Positions 26,301 through 36,345 of a stretch of 64,000 nucleotides of DNA are shown here, piece after piece (position 1 is the stretch's first letter; every line of letters starts with the position of its first letter). Made by a program: the position numbers and the translations under genes. This DNA comes from Marthasterias glacialis (Eukaryota; Echinodermata; Asteroidea; Forcipulatida; Asteriidae), in contig OU452234.1 of NCBI GenBank assembly GCA_911728455.2, positions 9,199,531 to 9,263,530 of the forward strand. The letters are read 5' to 3'. Under the pieces are notes generated by a model that did not search any database, was not told where the DNA came from, and worked only from the letters and a program-made list of their open reading frames with translations.

Positions 26301-27709
26301 CTGTTTATCCGGCAGCCCCAAAACTGGCATTTGTGGAAAGCACATAAACAGGGCTTTCCAACCGTGTCAGACTTGTCAGTTTCCCCCAAATACTTTGGGA
26401 GATAGAGCCGTTGCTAAGTCTTGTTTTCACTCTGTTACAGCTTCGTGTACAAAAGTGCCATTAGACAGGCGTTTGAAGCGCATTCGGAGCAGCCCCGCTC
26501 CCTGGTGATTTCAAGGCAGAAGATGGCCCTGGCTGGCCGCTAAATCCGAATTTTCGGATGCAGGACTATGGCAGCTAACTGCAGGTACAAGAAATTTCTC
26601 TCTAGCCCCATTATTTCTGGAGTTATTGGCCATGGCGCTGCCGACTTCTTTTTCCGGCGTTTTATTTTGCTTGCTTGGGTCCAGCACACACGTAGCGGCC
26701 TTTGCTATTGTTGACGTACACACAGCATGGCCGTATGTCTGGACATCCTCGGGGCGTCCTCACTCCACGGTCCCTGGCATCTTCCCTGTTTATCCGGCAG
26801 CCCCAAAACCGGCATTTACGGAAAGCACATAAACAGGGCTTTCCAACCGTGTCAGACTGGTCAGTTTCCCCCAAATACTTTGGGAGATAGAGCCGTTGCT
26901 AAGTCTTGTTTTCACTCTGTTACAGCTTCGTGTACAAAAGTGCCATTAGACAGGCGTTTGAAGCGCATTCGGAGCAGCCCCCCTCCCTGGTGATTTCAAG
27001 GCGGAAGATGGCCCTGGCTGGCCGCTAAATTCAGATTTTCGGATGCAGGACTTTGGCAGCTAACTGCAGGTACAAGAAATTTCTCTCTAGCCCCATTATT
27101 TCTGGAGTTATTGGCCATGGCGCTGCCGACTTCTTTTTCCGGCGTTTTATTTTGCTTGCTTGGGTCCAGCACACACGTAGCGGCCTTTGCTATTGTTGAT
27201 GTACACACAGCATGGCCGTATGAACTGGACATCCTCGGGGTGTCCTCACTCCGCGGTCCCTGGCATCCTCCCTGTTTATCCGGCAGCCTCAAAACCGGCA
27301 TTTTTGAAAGCACATAAACAGGGCTTTCCAACCGTGTCAGACTTGTCAGTTTCCCCCCAATACTTTGGGAGATAGAGCCGTTGCTAAGTCTTGTTTTCAC
27401 TCTGTTACAGCTTCGTGTACAAAAGTGCCATTAGACAGGCGTTTGAAGCGCATTCGGAGCAGCCCCGCTCCCTGGTGATTTCAAGGCAGAAGATGGCCCT
27501 GGCTGGCCGGGAAAACCAGATTTTCGGATGCAGGACTATGGCAGCTAACTGCAGGTACAAGAAATTTCTCTCTAGCCCCATTATTTCCGGAGTTATTTGC
27601 CGTGGCGCTGCCGACTTCTTTTTCGACTTTTTTTTTAGCTTGCTTGGGTCCAGCACACACGTATCGGCCTTTGCTATTGTTTACGTACACACAGCATGGC
27701 CGTTTGAAC

Positions 27710-28530
27710 AGTGTTCCTTCGTTTTGAACGTTCGTGGGACTGTAGCACGGTAAAGACCCTGTCATTGCCCAATCAAAAGTTATGCACTGAAGACTCCACC
27801 CAACTCTGACAGTTGTTTTTGTTGAACATCATAAGTATTCATGTTATTCAAAGAGCCAGGAGAGTGGTAATCACTGAGAAATGTCCGTATTGTGCTGCTA
27901 CTGTAAAGCATACAGGACGAAGACAATTACTGTCAATGCAAGGCAGCAATGTGCCCCCACTAATAAAATAATTCAGCTCGTACACGTATGTCACTTAAAT
28001 GGAGGTTGTGTTGCATGGCTCTTGAGACAAAGTCATGTTAACTTGCAATAGAAGATGTGTACACGTGAATGCTAATTGAATTGGGGGAAAGGAGGAAAAG
28101 GACGACAATTTTGGACAAACGAACTTGCCTATAGACCATGTGACCCTTGTTTACAAAAGAGTGACCTTGTACATTCCAGGGCAATTACTGGCAGGCAAGA
28201 TACTGCATGGGACATATGAGAAATTTTACATTTTGTATCATAATTTCCACATAAATTCAATGGCTATTAAAATGAGAGCTGAACTAGTTGTGAGATGTGC
28301 CCCTTTCCTTCATATCCAAAGTTGATGACAATCGGACAGTGCAATCTCCATAAAATGAAAGATTTAAAGTATTTTCCCATTGAGCCGTGTACAAATCCTG
28401 CCTGCAGGAAGTCCAGGTTCTGTGGCTCTTTTGTAAACATGTGATGTCACAGGTAACATGGTCTATAAACTGATTGCAAAAACAATTATTACTTCACTAC
28501 AAAATTAACGCGAGAACTGCAGCATAGTAT
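27710..28530. repeat. Left terminal inverted repeat of the 2.4-kb transposon
   Basis: It pairs with 29635-30127 in reverse complement, running from the tip to the GCGAGAACTGCAGCAT motif near 28511. It is lengthened by a nested insertion at about 28130-28467. Confidence 0.85.
28130..28467. mobile_element. Nested MITE with TATAGACCATG ends
   Basis: The segment starts TATAGACCATGTGAC and ends ACATGGTCTATA. Its ends are inverted repeats, including CTTGTTTACAAAAGAG-like inner parts. The matching position in the other arm of the host element has only a short TATA-containing sequence, so this is an insertion with a TA or TATA target, as expected for a Tc1/mariner-like MITE. It has no coding capacity. 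Confidence 0.8.
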
Positions 28531-28531
28531 A

Positions 28532-28722
28532 TGTTTGTTTGTCTGTTTGTCTGTTTGTCTGTTTGTCTGTTTGTCTGTTTTTCTGTTTGTCTGTGTGTCT
28601 GTTTGTCTGTTTGTTGGTTTTTTGGTTTTTGGTTAGTTGGTTTGTTGGTTTGTTTGTTGGTTTGTTGGTTTGTTGGTTTGTTGGTTTGTTGGTTTGTTTG
28701 TTGGTTTGTTGGTTTGTTGTTC
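28532..28722. repeat. TGTTTGTC / TTGGTTTG microsatellite inside the transposon
   Basis: A run of TGTTTGTC-type units passes into TTGGTTTG-type units. The open frames on both strands (repeating Cys-Leu-Phe-Val or Thr-Asn-Gln) come only from the repeat. Confidence 0.95.
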
Positions 28723-29045
28723 AGACTGCGGGAAAAAAGGCCAACATATAAAATACAGGATTGGTACCCATCAAAAAACATTGATTTCTTTGAATCAGTC
28801 TGCTGAAACCTCACTGATTATGAAGTTCATGCCAGTATCCCACAGAATTATTTGTTTTTTAAAGACCCAGATTTTAAATTCGATTATTACAACAGAAATT
28901 TTAAATAATGTTTTTACATGGTGCCAACAGATGTGCTCGGCTTTTCACTATTTTCTCTTCACTTAGACAACGGATTTAGCCAGAATTCCAAACAATCACA
29001 CAAAAATAGTTCAGTAAATAAATCTTAATATTATCAGCCGCTACA

Positions 29046-29486
29046 TGCCATGGTGAAACCAAATCTTATATGAATGTGAACAGCAGGCCTGAATATCATC
29101 ATGGCGAACCGAATCTTATTTGAATGTGAACAGCAGGCCTGAATATCATCATGGCGAACCGAATCTTATTTGAATGTGAACAGCAGGCCTGAATATCATC
29201 ATGGACGAACCAAATCTGATTTGAATGTGAACAGCAGGCCTGAATATCATCATGGACGAACCAAATCTGATTTGAATGTGAACAGCAGGCCTGAATATCA
29301 TCATGGACGAACCGAATCTTATTTGAATGTGAACAGCAGGCCTGAATATCATCACGGACGAACCGAATCTTATTTGAATGTGAACAGCAGGCCTGAATAT
29401 CATCACGGACGAACCGAATCTTATTTGAATGTGAACAGCAGGCCTGAATATCATCCTGGACGAACCAAATCTGATTTGAATGTGAA
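29046..29486. repeat. 50-51-bp minisatellite, ~8 copies, inside the transposon
   Basis: Units begin GAATGTGAACAGCAGGCCTG and end ...ATCTGATTT or ...ATCTTATTT. Early copies are 50 bp (CATGGCG) and later ones 51 bp (CATGGACG or CACGGACG). There are no unique spacers, so it is a simple tandem repeat. The 51-bp length is a multiple of 3 and gives an open frame that I regard as accidental. Confidence 0.95.
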
Positions 29487-29634
29487 TTACATTGAATTAA
29501 ACAAAGTAAGATCCCTGCACTATCAGCTTTACCAGTCCTATAATTATACCTTTAAGCTATTCGGCCAACTGACACTCAAATCCTTATGCTTCATCCACCC
29601 CCGTCCCCGACTCCTAAAAAAAAATATTAAAAAA

Positions 29635-30127
29635 TACATGCTGCAGTTCTCGCGTTAATTTTGTGGTGACGTTATAAATGTTTTTGCAATCAGTTTATTT
29701 TATATGCGGGTTCTTTAGTCCCAAATTGTCGTCCTTTTCCTCCCATCCCACGATTCAATTTGCATTCACGTGTCCACATCTTCTATTGCAAGTCAACAAG
29801 ACTTTGTCTCCAGAGCCATGCAACACAACCTCCATTTAAGTTACATTATTGTACGAGTTCAATTCTTATATAATAGTGGGGGCACATTTGCTGCCTTTCA
29901 TTGGCAGTAATTGTCTTCGCCCTGTATGCTTTACAGGCAGAAGCACAATACGAAACTTTCTCAGGGCATGCCTCTCCCCTGGCTCTTTGAATAACATGAA
30001 TATTTATGATGCTCAACAAAAAGAACTGTCATGTTGGGTGGAGTCTTAGTTGCATAGCTTGTGATTGGACAATGACAGGGTCTTTACCGTGCTACGGTCC
30101 TGCGAACGTTCAAAACGAAGGAACACT
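29635..30127. repeat. Right terminal inverted repeat of the 2.4-kb transposon
   Basis: This is the reverse complement partner of the left arm. It starts at CATGCTGCAGTTCTCGCG and runs to the tip AAGGAACACT. It has no nested MITE and so shows the ancestral arm. The two arms differ at many positions, so the copy is not brand new. Confidence 0.85.
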
Positions 30128-32989
30128 AACTGGACATCCTCGGGGCGTCCTCACTCCTCGGTCCCTGGCATCTTCCCTGTTTATCCGGCAGCCCCAAAAC
30201 CGGCATTTACGGAAAGCACATAAACAGGGCTTTCCAACCGTGTCAGACTTGTCAGTTTCCCCCAAATACTTTGGTAGATAGAGCCATTGCTAAGTCTTGT
30301 TTTCACTCTGTTACAGCTTCGTGTACAAAAGTGCCATTAGACAGGCGTTTGAAGCGCATTCGGAGCAGCCCCGCTCCCTGGTGATTTCAAGGCAGAAGAT
30401 GGCCCTGGCTGGCCGCTAAATCCAGATTTTCGGATGCAGGACTATGGCAGCTAACTGCAGGTACAAGAAATTTCTCTCTAGCCCCATTATTTCTGGAGTT
30501 ATTGGCCATGGCGCTGCCGACTTCTTTTTCCGGCGTTTTATTTTGCTTGCTTGGGTCCAGCACACACGTAGCGGCCTTTGCTATTGTTGACGTACACACA
30601 GCATGGCCGTATGAACTGGACATCCTCGGGGCGTCCTCACTCCGCGGTCCCTGGCATCTTCCCTGTTTATCCGGCAGCCCCAAAACCGGCATTTACGGAA
30701 AGCACATAAACAGGGCTTTCCAACCGTGTCAGACTTGTCAGTTTCCCCCAAATACTTTGGGAGATAGAGCCGTTGCTAAGTCTTGTTTTCACTCTGTTAC
30801 AGCTTCGTGTACAAAAGTGCCATTAGACAGGCGTTTGAAGCGCATTCGGAGCAGCCCCCCTCCGTGGTGATTTCAAGGTTAAGATGGCCCTGGCTGGCCG
30901 GGAAATCCAGATTTTCGGATGCAGGACTATGGCAGCTAACTGCAGGTACAAGAGATTTCTCTCTAGCCCCATTATTTTTGGAATTCTTTGCCGTGGCGCT
31001 GCAGACTTCTTTTTCGGCTTTTTTTTTTAGCTTGCTTGGGTCCAGCACACACGTATCGGCCTTTGCTATTGTTGACGTACACACAGCATGGCCGTATGAA
31101 CTGGACATCCTCGGGGTGTCCTCACTCCGCGGTCCCTGGCATCCTCCCTGTTTATCCGGCAGCCCCAAGACCGGCCTTTATGGAAAGCACATAAACAGGG
31201 CTTTCCAACCGTGTCAGACTTGTCAGTTTCCCCCAAATACTTTGGGAGATAGAGCCGTTGCTAAGTCTTGTTTTCACTCTGTTACAGCTTCGTGCACAAA
31301 AGTGCCATTAGACAGGCGTTTGAAGCGCATTCGGAGCAGCCCCGCTCCCTGGTGATTTCAAGGCAGAAGATGGCCCTGGCTGGCCGCTAAATCCAGATTT
31401 TCGGATGCAGGACTTTGGCAGCTAACTGCAGGTACAAGAAATTTCTCTCTAGCCCCATTATTTCTGGAGTTATTGGCCATGGCGCTGCCGACTTCTTTTT
31501 CCGGCGTTTTATTTTGCTTGCTTGGGTCCAGCACACACGTAGCGGCCTTTGCTATTGTTGATGTACACACAGCATGGCCGTATGAACTGGACATCCTCGG
31601 GGTGTCCTCACTCCGCGGTCCCTGGCATCCTCCCTGTTTATCCGGCAGCCTCAAAACCGGCTTTTTTGGAAAGCACATAAACAGGGCTTTCCAACCGTGT
31701 CAGACTTGTCAGTTTCCCCCAAATACTTTGGGAGATAGAGCCGTTGCTAAGTCTTGTTTTCACTCTGTTACAGCTTCGTGTACAAAAGTGCCATTAGACA
31801 GGCGTTTGAAGCGCATTCGGAGCAGCCCCCCTCCCTGGTGATTTCAAGGCAGAAGATGGCCCTGGCTGGCCGGGAAAACCAGATTTTCGGATGCAGGACT
31901 ATGGCAGCTAACTGCAGGTACAAGAGATTTCTCTCTAGCCCCATTATTTCTGGAATTATTTGCCGTGGCGCTGCCGACTTCTTTTTCGGCTTTTTTTTTA
32001 GCTTGCTTGGGTCCAGCACACACGTATCGGCCTTTGCTATTGTTTACGTACACACAGCATGGCCGTATGAACTGGACATCCTCGGGGTGTCCTCACTCCT
32101 TGGTCCCTGGCATCCTCCCTGTTTATCCGGCAGCCCCAAGACCGGCATTTTTGGAAAGCACATAAACAGGGCTTTCCAACCGTGTCAGACTTGTCAGTTT
32201 TCCTCAAATACTTTGGGAGATAGAGCCGTTGCTAAGTCCTGTTTTCACTCTGTTACAGCTTCGTGTACAAAAGTGCCATTAGACAGGCGTTTGAAGCGCA
32301 TTCGGAGCAGCCCCGCTCCCTGGTGATTTCAAGGCAGACGATGGCCCTGGCTGGCCGCTAAATCCGAATTTTCGGATGCAGGACTATGGCAGCTAACTGC
32401 AGGTACAAGAAATTTCTCTCTAGCCCCATTATTTCTGGAGTTATTGGCCATGGTGCTGCCGACTTCTTTTTCCCGCGTTTTATTTTGCTTGCTTGGGTCC
32501 AGCACACACGTAGCGGTCTTTGCTATTGTTGATGTACACACAGCATCGCCGTATGAACTGGACATCCTCGGGGTGTCCTCACTCCGCGGTCCCTGGCATC
32601 CTCCCTTTTTATCCGGCAGCCTCAAAACAGGCATTTTTGGAAAGCACATAAATAGGGCTTTCCAACCGTGTCAGACTTGTCAGTTTCCCCTAAATACTTT
32701 GGGAGATAGAGCCGTTGCTAAGTCTTGTTTTCACTCTGTTACAGCTTCGTGTACAAAAGTGCCATTAGACAGGCGTTTGAAGCGCATTCGGAGCAGCCCC
32801 GCTCCCTGGTGATTTCAAGGCAGAAGATGGCCCTGGCTGGCCGGGAAAACCAGATTTTCGGATGCAGGACTACGGCAGCTAACTGCAGGTACAAGAAATT
32901 TCTCTCTAGCCCCATTATTTCTGGAGTTATTTGCCGTGGCGCTGCCGACTTCTTTTTCGGCTTTTTTTTAGCTTGCTTGGGTCCAGCAC

Positions 32990-33122
32990 ACACGTATCGG
33001 CCTTTGCTATTGTTGAACAAAAAACAGAAATTTCTCTCTAGCCCATTATTTCTGGAGTTATTGGCCATGGCGCTGCCGACTTCTTTTTTCGGCGTTTTAT
33101 TTTGCTTGCTTGGGTCCAGCAC
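32990..33122. repeat. Truncated satellite unit (~132 bp instead of 485)
   Basis: The spacing between consecutive CACACGTA anchors drops to about 132 bp here. The sequence jumps from TGCTATTGTTGA through GAACAAAAAACAG (33015-33027) straight into AAATTTCTCTC, losing about 350 bp of unit. The same odd GAACAAAAAACAG replaces the usual TGATGTACACACAG in two full-length neighbouring units at 37035 and 37520. Confidence 0.8.
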
Positions 33123-33399
33123 ACACGTAGCGGCCTTTGCTATTGTTGATGTACACACAGCATGGACGTATGAACTGGACATCCTCGGGGTGTCCTCACT
33201 CCGCGGTCCCTGGCATCCTCCTTGTTTATCCGGCTGCCCCAAGACCGGCATTTTCGGAAAGCCCATGAACAGGGCTTTCCAACCGTGTCAGACTTGTCAG
33301 TTTCCCCCAAATACTTTGGGGGATAGAGCCGTTGCTAAGTCTTGTTTTCACTCTGTTACAGCTTCGTGTACAAAAGTGCCATTAAACAGGCGTTTGAAG

Positions 33400-36345
33400 C
33401 GCATTCGGAGCAGCCCCGCTCCCTGGTGATTTCAAGGCAGAAGATGGCCCTGGCTGGCCGCTAAATTCGGATTTTCGGATGCAGGACTATGGCAGCTAAC
33501 TGCAGGTACAAGAAATTTCTCTCTAGCCCCATTATTTCTGGAGTTATTGGCCATGGCGCTGCCGACTTCTTTTTCCGGCGTTTTATTTTGCTTGCTTGGG
33601 TCCAGCACACACGTAGCGGCCTTTGCTATTGTTGATGTACACACAGCATGGCCGTATGAACTGGACATCCTCGGGGTGTCCTCACTCCGCGGTCCCTGGC
33701 ATCCTCCCTGTTTATCCGGCAGCCTCAAAACCGGCATTTTTTGAAAGCACATAAACAGGGCTTTCCAACCGTGTCAGACTTGTCAGTTTCCCCCAAATAC
33801 TTTGGGAGATAGAGCCGTTGCTAAGTCTTGTTTTCACTCTGTTACAGCTTCGTGTACAAAAGTGCCATTAGACAGGCGTTTGAAGCGCATTCGGAGCAGC
33901 CCCCCTCCCTGGTGATTATAAGGAGAAGATGGCCCTGGCTGGCCGGGAAAACCATATTTTCGGATGCAGGACTATGGCAGCTAACTGCAGGTACAAGAGA
34001 TTTCTCTCTAGCCCCATTATTTCTGGAATTATTTGCCGTGGCGCTGCAGACTTCTTTTTCGGCTTTTTTTTTTAGCTTGCTTGGGTCCAGCACACACGTA
34101 TCGGCCTTTGCTATTGTTTACGTACACACAGCATGGCCGTATGAACTGGACATCCTCGGGGTGTCCTTACTCCGCGGTCCCTGGCATCCTCCCTGTTTAT
34201 CCGGCAGCCCCAAGACCGGCATTTTTGGAAAGCACATAAACAGGGCTTTCCAACCGTGTCAGACTTGTCAGTTTCCCCCAAATACTTTGGGAGATAGAGC
34301 CGTTGCTAAGTCTTGTTTTCACTCTGTTACAGCTTCGTGTACAAAAGTGCCATTAGGCAGGCGTTTGAAGCGCATTCGGAGCAGCCCCGCTCCCTGGTGA
34401 TTTCAAGGCAGAAGATGGCCCTGGCTGGCCGCTAAATCCAGATTTTCGGATGCAGGACTATGGCAGCTAACTGCAGGTACAAGAAATTTCTCTCTAGCCC
34501 CATTATTTCTGGAGTTATTGGCCATGGCGCTGCCGACTTCTTTTTCCGGCGTTTTATTTTGCTTGCTTGGGTCCAGCACACACGTAGCGGCCTTTGCTAT
34601 TGTTGATGTACACACAGCATGGCCGTATGAACTGGACATCCTCGGGGTGTCCTCACTCCGCGGTCCCTGGCATCCTCCTTGTTTATCCGGCTGCCCCAAG
34701 ACCGGCATTTTCGGAAAGCCCATGAACAGGGCTTTCCAACCGTGTCAGACTTGTCAGTTTCCCCCAAATACTTTGGGGGATAGAGCCGTTGCTAAGTCTT
34801 GTTTTCACTCTGTTACAGCTTCGTGTACAAAAGTGCCATTAGACAGGCGTTTGAAGCGCATTCGGAGCAGCCCCGCTCCCTGGTGATTTCAAGGCAGAAG
34901 ATGGCCCTGGCTGGCCGCTAAATTCAGATTTTCGGATGCAGGACTATGGCAGCTAACTGCAGGTACAAGAAATTTCTCTCTAGCCCCATTATTTCTGGAG
35001 TTATTGGCCATGGCGCTGCCGACTTCTTTTTCCGGCGTTTTATTTTGCTTGCTTGGGTCCAGCACCCACGTAGTGGCCTTTGCTATTGTTGATGTACACA
35101 CAGCATGGCCGTATGAACTGGACATCCTCGGGGTGTCCTCACTCCGCGGTCCCTGGCATCCTCCCTGTTTATCCGGCAGCCTCAAAACCGGCATTTTTTG
35201 AAAGCACATAAACAGGGCTTTCCAACCGTGTCAGACTTGTCAGTTTCCCCCAAATACTTTGGGAGATAGAGCCGTTGCTAAGTCTTGTTTTCACTCTGTT
35301 ACAGCTTCGTGTACAAAAGTGCCATTAGACAGGCGTTTGAAGCGCATTCGGAGCAGCCCCCCTCCCTGGTGATTTGAAGGAGAAGATGGCCCTGGCTGGC
35401 CGGGAAAACCATATTTTCGGATGCAGGACTATGGCAGCTAACTGCAGGTACAAGAGATTTCTCTCTAGCCCCATTATTTCTGGAATTATTTGCCGTGGCG
35501 CTGCAGACTTCTTTTTCGGCTTTTTTTTTTTAGCTTGCTTGGGTCCAGCACACACGTATCGGCCTTTGCTATTGTTTACGTACACACAGCATGGCCGTAT
35601 GAACTGGACATCCTCGGGGTGTCCTTACTCCGCGGTCCCTGGCATCCTCCCTGTTTATCCGGCAGCCCCAAGACCGGCATTTTTGGAAAGCACATAAACA
35701 GGGCTTTCCAACCGTGTCAGACTTGTCAGTTTCCCCCAAATACTTTGGGAGATAAAGCCGTTGCTAAGTCTTGTTTTCACTCTGTTACAGCTTCGTGTAC
35801 AAAAGTGCCATTAGGCAGGCGTTTGAAGCGCATTCGGAGCAGCCCCGCTCCCTGGTGATTTCAAGGCAGAAGATGGCCCTGGCTGGCCGCTAAATCCAGA
35901 TTTTCGGATGCAGGACTATGGCAGCTAACTGCAGGTACAAGAAATTTCTCTCTAGCCCCATTATTTCTGGAGTTATTGGCCATGGCGCTGCCGACTTCTT
36001 TTTCCGGCGTTTTATTTTGCTTGCTTGGGTCCAGCACACACGTAGCGGCCTTTGCTATTGTTGATGTACACACAGCATGGCCGTATGAACTGGACATCCT
36101 CGGGGTGTCCTCACTCCGCGTTCCCTTGCATCCTCCCTGTTTATCCGGCAGCCTCAAAACCGGCATTTTTGGAAAGCACATAAACAGGGCTTTCCAACCG
36201 TGTCAGACTTGTCAGTTTCCCCCAAATACTTTGGGAGATAGAGCCGTTGCTAAGTCTTGTTTTCACTCTGTTACAGCTTCGTGTACAAGAGTGCCCTTAG
36301 ACAGGCGTTTGAAGCGCATTCGGAGCAGCCCCGCTCCCTGGTGAT
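33400..36345. repeat. Recent three-unit duplication (~1457 bp)
   Basis: About 33430-34888 is repeated at about 34889-36345. Rare variants recur at a constant offset: CCATATTTTCGG (33951 and 35409), GTCCTTACTCC (34162 and 35621), CCATTAGGCAGG (34351 and 35809) and the TTTTTTGAAAGCAC form (33739 and 35196). Sharing of several private variants points to a young unequal crossover. Confidence 0.75.

Larger units (their letters stand above)
1..27706. repeat. Satellite array, left block (~485-bp unit, ~57 copies)
   Basis: Head-to-tail repeats of about 484-486 bp run from the first base to the transposon insertion. The recurring anchor TTGTTTTCACTCTGTTACAG appears about every 485 bp (for example at 702, 1188, 1673, 2157, 3127, 3611 and 4581). 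The sequence is visibly richer in G+C and CpG than the AT-rich flank beyond 41331. Copies differ mostly by single substitutions, poly-T length (8-10 T) and a few recurrent 1-base indels. I recognise no known gene, rRNA, snRNA or tRNA in the unit. Since 485 is not a multiple of 3, the frame shifts from unit to unit, and the many 100-190-residue ORFs are by-products. The left end lies outside the window. Confidence 0.97.
27710..30127. mobile_element. Non-autonomous DNA transposon with ~490-bp terminal inverted repeats
   Basis: The element begins AGTGTTCCTTCG and ends with the reverse complement, ...AAGGAACACT. Its two arms match as inverted repeats for about 490 bp with scattered differences. 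The satellite unit is split at TGAAC / TGGAC, and AAC is present on both sides (27707-27709 and 30128-30130), a 3-bp target duplication. The centre has no transposase, only a microsatellite, a 51-bp minisatellite and unique AT-rich DNA. A 3-bp duplication is known from PIF/Harbinger, CACTA-like and some other superfamilies, but I cannot assign one. The insertion must be younger than the unit it breaks. Confidence 0.9.

Noticed and set aside
28497-28814. Gln/Thr/Asn-rich or Cys/Val-rich proteins
   Set aside because: Produced by the TGTTTGTC and TTGGTTTG microsatellite.
29046-29486. CRISPR-like array
   Set aside because: Units are contiguous 50-51-bp repeats without unique spacers, inside a eukaryotic transposon.
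32725-33429. 234-residue open frame in the satellite
   Set aside because: It arises because a truncated unit joins two frames. No neighbouring unit keeps the frame, and the unit length is not a multiple of 3.
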